NCBI GenBank assembly: GCA_001662425.1
Contig: BDDC01000192.1
Coordinates: forward strand, 1-64,000
Length of the DNA stretch: 64,000 bases
Reading direction: 5' to 3'
DNA from: Chlamydomonas sphaeroides
Lineage: Eukaryota > Chlorophyta > Chlorophyceae > Chlamydomonadales > Chlamydomonadaceae
In this document: in pieces, positions 46,501 through 55,938 of the stretch
Layout of the letters: each line of letters begins with the position of its first letter
Position numbering within the stretch: the stretch's first letter is position 1
Position numbers and translations under genes: made by a program
Notes under the pieces: model-generated
Databases searched by the model: none
What the model was told of the DNA's origin: nothing
What the model saw: only the letters and a program-made list of their open reading frames with translations

Positions 46501-46977
46501 TCGTCCCCGCCGCCGTCCCCGCCCCGGTCCCCCAGGGTGGAAGGCGAGGTGACCAGCACCCTGCGCTTCTCCGATTTCCGGTACGATATCTATGCCGTAC
46601 GGTCAACGTTTGACCAGGCCAAGACCGCCTGTACGGCGGCGGGCGGCACGCTGGCGTCCATCCTGTCGCGGCGCGACGCGCGCGACCTCGAGGCCGAGCT
46701 CGTACGGCTGGCGCTTGTCGGGCGCATCGGATCCAGCACGTTGGCGGCCTCGATCTGGATCGGGCTGCAGTACGACTCCACCAACAAGATCTGGCTCGAC
46801 GGCAATGCCATCGGCTTCATGCCCAAGGAGGCGTTCAACTACCTGTACAACGGCGCCTGCTACGGGATGGAGTGCGACACAGGCCTGGGCGTGTGCGCTT
46901 GGATGCCGGCGCTGCCCGAGGCCGCGGGGTGCACCGTCGAGGTCAAGGACGGCTTCGTGTGCCGCCACGCGCTCTAG
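43519..46977 (+). CDS. Secreted pherophorin-like protein with C-terminal C-type lectin domain
   Basis: Pherophorins are Hyp-rich glycoproteins of the volvocine extracellular matrix. Exons 43519-43618, about 44200-44241, 44343-44516, 44780-44862, 45129-45284, 45468-45524, 45683-46115 and 46424-46977 give about 532 residues. The N-terminus MQPRSAMMRDRRKR plus hydrophobic TVGLLALFA is a signal peptide. A divergent Cys-rich pherophorin domain follows (FPFEGC, SHVCFRFGLKEPGQC, GLRCCFG, NITVNGEETTASF, TERATLKITNMEIPN, QLCFSLKG, DRKVGYECCP). Next comes a rod of SPPPPP and PPPSPPPPP blocks, broken by two short Cys-containing RRCRGNNCSPPPPP-type units. The C-terminal 155 residues are a C-type lectin fold: AKTACTAAGGTLASI, IWIGLQYDSTNKIWLDG, CAWMPALPEAAGC and FVCRHAL. 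No EPN or QPD calcium/sugar motif is visible. The exon 2 end (44241 or 44268) is uncertain. The last coding segment is partly echoed at 47090-47115. Confidence 0.85.
46163..46235 (-). repeat. Dispersed repeat, copy 1 (pherophorin intron)
   Basis: Shares AACCCAGGGCGTG, a CGCGCGGG segment and a terminal GAACACAC with intronic copies at 52228-52332 and 53178-53281. Here it is antisense to the host gene. Confidence 0.65.
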
Positions 46978-47580
46978 GGTACGTGTGAAACCCATTGGCT
47001 GGTTTTGACCCGCGGCTGGCGGCGGTTGGCGGTTGGCCGTTGCGCAGCCCGCGGCCGCGGGCGGCACTGTTGAGGTCGACGGCCGTCGCTTGCGTGTGCA
47101 GCACCCGCTCTAGGGCGGCGCTTGGATCCCTGAACGCTTGTCGGTTGGCGGTTCGCAGCAGTTGGCCGTTGACCGTTGCACCGCGTGTCGGGGCTCGGGC
47201 TGTCGCAGCCGAAGCGGCCGGCGACGGCGGGACGCGCTGGAGTTGGGGCGGCGGCGCGCGCCCGGCGGCGCCGTGCGCCTGGCCCGTTGTTGGGCATGCT
47301 TGCATCGGGGCTTGTGGGGTTACTTGCGTGTAGTACCGTGATGCCCGGTGTGGGGCCGCAGGTGCAGGCGCAGGCTGGCGGGCGGGCGGCAGGTTGGCTT
47401 GGTGTCTGGGACAGTGCAGGTTGCTGCGGACTGCGAAGCGGCCCTCCGGGACGCTTTCTTGATGGGCGATGACGTGCTGGCCTGTTAGTTGTTGCTGACC
47501 CCGGGGCGCAGTTGCTGGCTTCCGCCGTGCATAAGGGCCACGAGCAGGGGGCCTGCGTGCGCGTGTTTTGTGCGTGTGGC

Positions 47581-47585
47581 TTACA
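47581..47585 (-). terminator. Putative poly(A) signal TGTAA for the OPR-like gene
   Basis: TTACA on the plus strand, about 760 bp past the stop at 48348. Confidence 0.35.
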
Positions 47586-47957
47586 AATTGGTTTTGACGC
47601 TTTGCTGGTTGCAGTGTGTGCGGCTTGTGCTTGCATATGGCCCTTGTGTTGTGCTATGGCTGGTCGCGGCCGATTGTGGCGGCGAGCAGCGCAGATAGAG
47701 ACGTACAGTCAGGCAGACACGCGGTTTCGGTTATCTCGCAGCTGGGCTGCGTTTCCACCTACAGGTGCGTGTCTTTGGGAACACTGCGAAGAAGAGACGA
47801 GTGCTGAGCTGAGCGAGTCGAGCTGAGCGAGGGGAGCGAGGGGACTGGCTGACCGCCAACCGGACTTCATGGGGGACTTCATGCCTTCATCGGGATGCGC
47901 GTAGCCTTGCCTGATGCCTCATTTGTGGAACGTACACCCCTAGCTCCATCGGACCTA

Positions 47958-47962
47958 TGTAA
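47958..47962 (+). terminator. Putative poly(A) signal TGTAA for pherophorin-lectin
   Basis: First TGTAA on the plus strand after the stop at 46977, about 980 bp downstream. Confidence 0.35.
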
Positions 47963-48347
47963 CACCCGGACAGATGACAACCGACTGGCGAGCCAGAGGC
48001 CGGCACACCGTTTCTCCTTGCCCCGACTGTGAAACACCTGAGCATCTGAGCGTAGGGTCGGGTCCAGCTGCTTTAGGATCCGACCCTACGCGCCCTTGTG
48101 CGCTCAGGGGATGCGCCCGCTGCACCCCCCACATGGGCGACACGCACAGTCTCCATGTCCAGCCGGCAACCCGACATGCGCGCCCTCAACATGCGTGGCC
48201 GCCTGCGCGACACCGACCCACACGCCCGCCGTGTGCCAGGGGCCAGCCGCCGCGAAAGCCAGGGAAGCCCCCGCAGCAGCGGCATCATTCGCAGGGCCGC
48301 ACGCCACACCCGGGTACCTCCCTCCACCAGCGCCAGCCCCGCCGTGC

Positions 48348-51300
48348 TCAGCGGCGCTCGTCGCCGCCCCCGCCCCCGCCGTGGCCCAGTGCCTCCATCA
48401 GCTCCTGCGCGTCCGCATAGCCCAGCGCCCTGCGGTAACAGAGCGGGTTGGGTTGAGACACCATTCCTTCCCGCACTCTTGCTACGTCGTAGAATCGACA
48501 AAGCAGAGGGGGCAGGCAGCAACCGCGAGGGGCAGAGTGGCACGGGGAGGGGCTCAGCTGGGCTTCCGGGCGGCCGCCGGCCTCGGCGGCGGCCTCGGCG
48601 CGATGCTTGGGTCCAATCTCGCAGGTTAGGCCGCAGCCGGATGGCCTGGTAGCCAGGCGGCCAGACCTGGCTCGGGACCGACCTCGCCGCGAAGGCCGGA
48701 GCCGGGCGGCATAGCCGCCGGGCTGCCCGGCGCAGCCTGCCGCCGAGCTGTCGCCCCCCCCCAGCCATTCCCACCCCAGTGGCGTCCGCGCGTGTCTGCT
48801 CCGAGGCCTGCTGCAGTGTTCGCCGCCCGCTCTCCCATGCGGCGCCGCGCGACCCTGCTGGCACGCGGCCATCATCAGAGGCACGCGGAGGCCGCAAGGC
48901 GGCGGCCAGGCGCTCCGCCGCATCCCACCCCCCCACGCGCCGCCGCGTCCCACGCACCGGAAGGCCGCGGCCAGGCGCTCCGCCTGCTGCCTGCTGGTGG
49001 CGTCGGCGCGCCGCATGGCCTCCGCCGCCAGCGCCTGCCGCGGGACAGGGACAGGGACAGGCATCACAGGGGGCCGGCCACTGCCGGGGCCGCCGTCCCG
49101 ACAAAGCCAAACCACCACAGCAACGCCGTTCTGCTCACCGCCGCCAACGCCGGCCGCTCCGCCGGCGCCCCCCGGGGCCAGGCACCACGCGCCTGCGCCT
49201 CTCTCGCCGGCAGATGGTGGCAGCGCCCCAACCCCTGCTGCCCTGCTGCTGCTGTCCAGTCCAGGACCCCAGACCCTCCCTGCACCCCACCCCCACCTCG
49301 AACAGGTCGTCTTGCGCGACGCCCGCCACCGCGAACGCCTCCGCCAGCCGCACCACCTCCTCCGGTGCCAGCAGCCCCAGCCCGTCGCCCGGGCCCAGCT
49401 CGTCAGCGGAGCCCAGCCCGCCCGCGCCGCGCGAGCGCCGCGGGCTGGACCGCATACGGCCAGGGTGCGGCCGACCGCGCGGCGGGCGCGTGAGGGCCTT
49501 GGCGGCCGCCGTGAACAGCCTGGGGGGTGGGGCAGGAGGGAGGTTGTGGAGTGGGAGGCTGTGTTACGGGCACGCAGGGGCGGGGGCTCGTCGGCCGAGA
49601 AGCTGTCGCGCTGCACGGCTGATGCGGCTGTGCGGTGTGTGGTACGGCAGTACGACAGTACGTCAGGCGCGCACCTGGCGTCGGCCCGCCCGCCGCACTC
49701 GGCGATGCCGTACAGCAACGCCGCCAGCTCAGAAGGCCTGGCGGGGCAACGGCGACGTCCACAGGGAGGGGATGTACCATGGGAGTAACGAGCTACGGTA
49801 GTTGCAAACCTCCGATCTTAAGCCCGGGCCCAAAGCCCACCTAAGGATTGAAGCCAACCGCCTAGGTTGCGGGTTTTGGAAGAGGCGTGTGTGGGGGCGC
49901 GGGCGGGAGCACGCACGGCGTACGAGCGCTCGGCGCGGCCACACGTGGCCGGAAAGCTTGTGGGGAAGCAAAAGGGCGGCCACGCGCGCTGCCGCACACT
50001 CCAGGCCCCCGCGGTGGCGCCGCACGCACTTGTACGGCCGGATGTCCTGCAGTACGGCCTCCTGTACGGCGGCCAGCAGGCGGGCGTGCGGGTGCTCCAG
50101 CCGGCCCAGCGCCGCCACCACGCCCGCCACCTGGGGTGCCGATCGACAAGGGGTTTGGCGCATGCGAGCCACCGGGGGACACACGGCCTCACAGCAAAGC
50201 AGCAGAGCGACAGCCCAGTGCCCCGCCAGGCGGCAGGACACAGGAACCCCACTCCTATGCGCATCCCCACACCAGGCGACCCGCCCCAACTCCTGCGGCG
50301 CCCGGGCGGCTCCGCAGCAACCCTGCCGCCGCCGCGTCCTGCAGACCCACAGTCGCCACACCTCCCCTCCACCTCCCGCGTGCCGCCGCCGCCGCCGCTA
50401 GGGACCCACCTCCTGCGGCGCCAGCTCGCCCAGCCGGCCCGCCAGCACCTCGGCCGCGGCGTCCAGCAGCCCCGAGTCATAGTGCTGGCACCGCCCCAGC
50501 GCCGCCACCAGCGCCGCCAGCTGCGCAGCCGACATGGCCGCACCCGGGCAGCCTTGGGCCGCCGGGCCCTGCGCGCCGCTGCCCGCAGCAGCCGCAGCGC
50601 CGCCACCGGCAGGCGGCGGCGGCGGCGGCGGCGGCAGCAGCTGCGCGGCGCGGCGGCACAGCGCGGTCATGAGGCGGGCGTCGGGCGGCGGCGCGGGGCC
50701 GGAGGAGGCCTGCGCCAGCGCCGAGGCGAGCGAGGCCACGGACCAGGCGTCCAGGCGGGGGGCCTCGGGCAGCAGCAGGGCCTGGAGCAGCGGCGGGGAG
50801 GGGAGGGCGGCAGCACGCGTCAGCCTACACACGTGTGTGGCGGCGGCCGGGCGGTGGGCGGGGCCGGGGCGCGGCCCCCGCCTGCTGCAGGGGCGCAGGC
50901 GCAGCCCCCGCCTGCTGCAGGGGCGCAGGCGCAGCCCCCGGCGGTGTCCTGCCGCCCGTACCAAACCAGGCAGGCACGCAGCGCCAGCAGCGTACGGCCC
51001 CCGCGCCTCGCACCTGCGCCTCCTCCAGCAGCCGCGGCGGCGGCGCGTGCCGCAGCCGGCCGCACCCCCACAGCAGCTGCACGAGGTCCCGAGGGCTCAG
51101 CGGCTGTTGAGCGGGCAGCCGGGGGTCGGCCTCGGCCTCGGCCAACGCGGCCAGCGCGGCGGCGCACAGCGCGTCCATCGCGGGCGTGTGCCGGCAGCCC
51201 AGCTGCGGCGGGAATGTGGGTTGGGCCGCAGAAAGCAGGCAAGGGAGAGAAGGGTGCGGGCAGGGTGAGGGGCGCGCGCTGGACGCGGGCGGACGGTGGG

Positions 51301-54300
51301 CTCAGTGCAGCGGCTGCCGCAGCGGCTACGGTGGGCGCCGCCGCTGCGGATATCCCGCACGGCGGTGGCTGCACCATGTGACCATGTGATGAGAGCGGCT
51401 GCTGCAGCGCGGGGCGGGGCAACTTGCCCTCAACGATTGCGCGGCTGGTGTCCGATTGGGATGGGATGTCGTGTGCCGCGACAAAAACACCAGCCAGCCT
51501 GCACCCTGCCGCAGCAGCCAGGCAGCCAGGCAGCCAGGCAGCCCCACCCACCACGCCCACCCACCACGCCCAGCGCCCAGGCCGCGGTGCCCAGCGAGCG
51601 GCCGTCCATGAAGCGAGCCGTGGAGGCGGCGCGGCGCGCCAGCGCCTGCGCGGGCGGGGCGAGCGGGAGCGTGTGCAGAGTGGTGAGCGTTCGCGTCAGA
51701 CCGCCACGCCTAGGGCGCGCGCCGCGCCGGCGGCGGCGGGGGCGCGCGCGCTGGATGGCCGCTGCGGCAGCGCTGGCACGGCCCCGGCCGCCGCCCCGCT
51801 GCCTGTGGACCGTGGCATGGCCTGGCGCCGCGTGGTCTAGCCCCTGCATGCCCCTGCGTGCGCACTGCTACGCAGGGAGTGGGGTGCTCGCCGCTGTAGC
51901 AGCCGCCCCTGCAGCCAAACAAGCATGCGTCTGAGTGCGGCGGCGCACCGGCACGGCCTCGGGGTCCAGCAGCTGCTCGGCGCCTCCCTCGATGTGGTGC
52001 TGCAGGGTCGCCAGGCACCACAGCTGGCTGGACGCCTGCTTGCCCGTAAGCCGGCCTGCGGGCGGGTGATGGAGGAGGGAAAGGGAGGGGCGAGGGGAAG
52101 GGCTTCGTGGCGACGGGTGCGGCAGCGGTGGACAGCGGCGGCCCAGCGGACATGAAGCGCGTGCTGCGGCGGACATGTCTTAGAAAGCAACCCCACGAGG
52201 CGGTGCTGGGATTTGTTTCCCGCACCGGTGCATTGGAACGCACCCCTGCTTCCTTCGCACAACCGACGCGTCCTCAACCCAGGGCGTGTCGCGCGGGTCG
52301 GGCTTACTACATGTTAGCTATTTCTGAACACACGCGGCGGACAGAGCGGCCAGGGCGCTCCCGTGTACCCATGACTCACCATGCACCGCCAGCTCCGCCG
52401 ACCGGGCCGACAGCCGGCGCACAGCCGCCGCCAGCTCCCGACCGCCAAGCCCGCCAGCCGCCGCCGCCGCCGCCTCGCCCCCGGCCTCGGCCCCGCCGCC
52501 AGCTGCCGGGCTGCCGCCGCCGCCGCCACCTGGCACGCCGCCGCCGCTGCCGGCCGCCGCCGCCGACGTGGTGGCTAGGGCCCACAGCAGGGCGGTGGCC
52601 TCCTCCTCGCGGAGGGAGGGCACCAGGTTGGGGCCCCGCTGCGCGTGCGCCAGGGCCTGGGTAGTGCGTTGGAGGGGGATGCACAATGGGAGTGGCGAGC
52701 TAGTTGCCCATCGCCGAGCGGAAGCCCCGGCGTGGGAGCGGGAGCGGGCGGGGCGTGGGGACCGAGGAGGACGGTACTGCAGTGTGTTGCCTCGGGCTTG
52801 TGGCAGAGAGGAGTGCGTAGGCGCGGGCGGGAGCGGTGCGCTGGGGATGCAGCTGGCGGCGATGGCCGTACGCGGCAGGCGGCGGCATGGCGGGCGTACG
52901 CCGTACGACAGCCACGGCGTCCTGGGCTGTACGGTATGCCGCACCTGCACCAGGTTGCCGTACACCTGGGGGTCGTGCCTGCGGGCGGTGCACACGGGAG
53001 GCGGGCGGGGGCTCACATCCCAGAGGCCAAACAGCGGATCAGAGCCGACCCCCAAGACAACCGCCGCTGGCTCCCCATGGATCCCCCAATGGCACACACA
53101 CAAACGGGCCCCGGATCGGGTTCCCGAGGAGCTTCGCTGGGCTTCGCTCACCGCACTAGCGCACCCAACTACCGGTACACGCTTCCCTGCTTGCTACGCA
53201 CAACCAACGTATCACCCACACCCAGGGCGTGCGGCGTCGTCACTGTGTGTTGTCCTCCATTGCCTAAACGGTACGAACACACCTGCCCGCCGCCGCAAAG
53301 GCCCAGGCCAGGCTGGACACCTCTCGCGCCTGGCCCGACCAGGCCACGTCGCCGCCGCCCGCAGCCAGCCACGCCCACGCCGCCTCGCGCGCCGCCGCCG
53401 CCGCGGCGGCGCCGCCGCCCTCGGCCCCCAGCCGCCGGCCGCGGTCCGCCCGCGCTAGGCCCCAGGCCGCGTTGGCCCTGTCCTGCGAGGTTGCTACCGC
53501 CCACAACGACGGCGACGGCGGCGGCTCCGACGGCGCCGCCGGCGACTCGCCACGTGGCCCGGCGGCGCCGCCGGCCTGGGAGGCCTCCCAGTCGGCGGCA
53601 AGGCGCGCGACAACGGCGTCGGCGGCGGCGGCGACGGAGGGCACCTCACCACCGCCAGCGGCGGCGGCGCTGCCGCCGCCGTGGAGGTCAGCGGCGGCGC
53701 CGTCGGTGGGCCCCCATAGGGGGCGGAGCTTGCCTGGTGCCCCGCAGCAGGGCCGCGGCGTGGCAGGGCCGCAGGCGGAGTGGGTGTGGGCACAGGCACG
53801 GGGTTGCCCCCGAGGCAGCAGCCCCACCCAGACGTCCACCCAGTACCCTGTGTCCACAACCCGGCCCATCCCGAGCCCCAGCCTCTCACCAAGCGCCCGG
53901 CCCGGCCCAAGCCCAAGCCATTCACCTAGCGCCCCGCCCGGCCCCAGCCCAACCTTCGCACGAGGGCTGGCCCCAGCCCCAGCCCCTCACCTAGCGCCCA
54001 GGCCAGCGACGCCAGCTCGCCCACCCGCATACCCGGCACCGCCGCCGCCAGCGCCGGCGCCAGCGACCGCAACATGCCCCCACCCAGGCTGGCGGCGGCG
54101 GTGGCGGCGTCAGCGGCGGCGTCGGCCACCGCCGCCGGGCGCGCGGCGCCGCGCGGCGGCGGCGGCGCCAGGCGCGCGAGCTTGGCGGCGGCGGCGACCA
54201 GCAGCAGGGGGTTGCCGGGGACCAGGGCGGCGGTGCCGTCGCGCCACACAGCATCGTGCAGCTCCTGTCGGGGGTTGCGGGGTTGAGCGGCTTGGGTTGG

Positions 54301-55328
54301 GTTTGGGCAGGGCGCGGGCGCGCCACGCCACGCTGCTGAGGCGGGCGGTCCGGCCTCGGGATGGCTAGGTGGCGGAGTTGCTGGGCAGCTCGCCCGCGCC
54401 AAGGACCTCCCTGCCTCTTCCGACTCCAGGTTGCTGAGTCACCTAGGGATGCGCCAGAGCGGCACAGTGGGACCGCACGCCCAGCAGGGACCGGCCCAGC
54501 ACGCCTTGCACCCCACCCACGGCGCCCGCATCCACGCGCCTGCACGGTGGCCGCCTCCTTGAGCCAGGACATGACGCGGCGCGGGTCGGACCCGCGGCGC
54601 CGGGCGGCGGCGCCGTCAGCCCTGCCGCCGTCACGCCGCTGCTTGCCGGCGTGCGGCGAAGGCTCCGAGGCGGCGGACAAGCCGCCCCGCCCGCTGCCTC
54701 CGCTGCTGCTGCTGCTTGCCCCGGTACCGGCGCTGGCGGCGCCGGCGCCAGTCCTCCTTTCCCGTCTTCTGTTGTTCGAGCTAGAGCTAGTGCTAGCGCT
54801 AGCGCTGGCGCTGGTGCTGGTGCTGGCGCTGGTGCTGCTTTGAGGCTGCCAGGCGCCGCCTGCGTCCTCTGCCTGCGGATATGGGCTGCGGTCGCTGGCA
54901 GAGCCGGCGCCAGCGCTGGGGCTCGCCCCTGCAGCGGCGGAGCTCGTGGCGGCTGCTGTGCCGTCCCCGACAGAGGAGAAGCTGGAGACAGCGGGTTCGG
55001 AAGCGAGGGTTGCATGGCCGGCGAGGTTGTGGGGCGCCCATAGCCGTGGATGTCGCGTGAAAGGCCGCCACAGGGCTGTGCTGCGCGCGTGCTGCGGACT
55101 AGCGGCCGCAGCTGGGCGCACTGGGCGCTGCAATGCAGCGCTGCTATAGCTGCCTAGCAGGCTGGAGGTGGAGGCGACGCCGCGTGGCCATGCGGTGGAA
55201 TCGCCGCCGGGGCCGAGGGGGGTCGGAGCCGTCTGGTGCGTGCCGGCGGGAGACGACGAGCCCGTGGCTTCCAGCAGCAGTCGCCATGCTCGACGAGATC
55301 GCCTATACGTTGCCGCAAAGGGTAACAT
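48348..55328 (-). CDS. OPR/FASTK-like helical repeat protein, probably organellar RNA-binding
   Basis: Fourteen exons, 5' to 3': 55328-54540, 54264-53991, 53733-53283, 52978-52945, 52656-52380, 52055-51949, 51645-51565, 51202-51014, 50781-50410, 50130-50030, 49737-49675, 49519-49297, 49034-48958, 48429-48348; 1039 residues. The N-terminus MLPFAATYRRSRRAWRLLLE is basic and amphipathic, suiting plastid or mitochondrial import. A disordered Ser/Thr/Gly region follows to about residue 250, including an (ST/SA)n tract. From MSWLKEAATVQELHDAVW on it is built of about ten two-helix repeats: LASLAWALG, SSLAWAFAAAGRH, ATALLWALATT, GTAAWALGV, DLVQLLWGCGRLRH, LAALVAALGRC, VAGVVAALGRLEH, LAALLYGIAECG. 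This pattern fits octotricopeptide or FASTK-type repeats, which in Chlamydomonas act on single chloroplast transcripts. No RAP domain is seen at the C-terminus. The exon 1 donor is either GC (54540) or GT (54546). Several exon ends are duplicated in introns. Confidence 0.75.
48886..48990 (-). repeat. Duplicated exon end in the OPR-like gene
   Basis: The exon end encoding AERLAAAF (real, ending 48958) is echoed at about 48886-48915 in the downstream intron (AGCGCCTGGCCGCCGCCTTG). Confidence 0.7.
50874..50941. repeat. 30-bp tandem repeat in OPR-like intron
   Basis: Two near-perfect units of CCCCCGCCTGCTGCAGGGGC plus GCAGGCGCAG between the exons at 50781 and 51014. Confidence 0.85.
52228..52332 (-). 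repeat. Dispersed repeat, copy 2 (OPR-like intron)
   Basis: Shares GCACAACCGACG, CCCAGGGCGTG and GAACACAC with copies at 46163-46235 and 53178-53281. It is sense with respect to its host gene. Confidence 0.65.
53178..53281 (-). repeat. Dispersed repeat, copy 3, starting at a splice donor
   Basis: On the minus strand this copy begins with the intron donor itself (GTGTGTTCG immediately after the exon ending 53283) and runs about 105 bp into the intron. Confidence 0.6.
53876..54003 (-). repeat. Three copies of an exon end and donor in the OPR-like gene
   Basis: GCGCTAG|GTGAGGGGCTGG is the real border (donor at 53990). Similar segments follow downstream at about 53929-53943 and 53876-53900. Confidence 0.75.
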
Positions 55329-55938
55329 GGTCGTGCAGCTATGGGGCGGCCATGATGCTTCGGCGGTTCCCCAGCGTCACGAACCTGCTGATCAGGGTGG
55401 AATAAGGTGATAGGCGTGTGCATAAATTGTAGCGCCGGCGCATAATTGCGATGTGCCCGCGCCACCGGCGAGCAGCTGCAGTCGCGCAGTGCTCATCCCA
55501 AAGACCCAAACGCCCGACATCAAGCGCGCAACGCCAGCCACGCTGAAGCGCTGCTTGCATACACACTACACTCAAACTATCCATATACATCCCATGCCGC
55601 TGTGCGCGACTTTGCAGTGACATTTTCACGCGAAACCCAGACCGGCACGCTCTGCCAGCGACCACTACGCCGCCTTGTAGAGCTTTCTCGACGCCTTTGC
55701 CAGCTTCAACTGGCGACCGGCGGTGGCGAGCGAGTGCCGTGCAGCTTCGCAGGTCGTGTCGCGCCCTGCTAAGCGCGCGACTGGTCAGCATACCTAACTT
55801 AACGCTCAGCAGTTGAGCAGCTGAGCAGCTGAGCAGCTGTGCTGTAGGCTTTCGCTAGCTGGTCTGGTCCGTCGAACCGCCCATCAGAGTTACTCGCGCT
55901 AGCAGCCAGCAGCTGGCCCCGGCGGGCGACGCACGGCG
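55329..55938. promoter_or_regulatory. Shared 610-bp region between OPR-like and coiled-coil genes
   Basis: Head-to-head starts at 55328 (minus) and 55939 (plus). Contains a short GAGCAGCT repeat at 55808-55838. No named promoter element was recognised. Confidence 0.45.

Larger units (their letters stand above)
46978..48347. other. Convergent 3' flanks of pherophorin-lectin and OPR-like genes
   Basis: Contains GGCGGTTGGCGGTTGGC-type repeats (47021-47040, 47143-47155) also seen at 28559-28586, and an echo of the terminal GTGTGC...GCTCTAG at about 47092-47114. TGTAA elements on the two strands (47958 plus, 47581 minus) cross, so the two 3' UTRs may overlap by about 0.4 kb. Confidence 0.45.
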
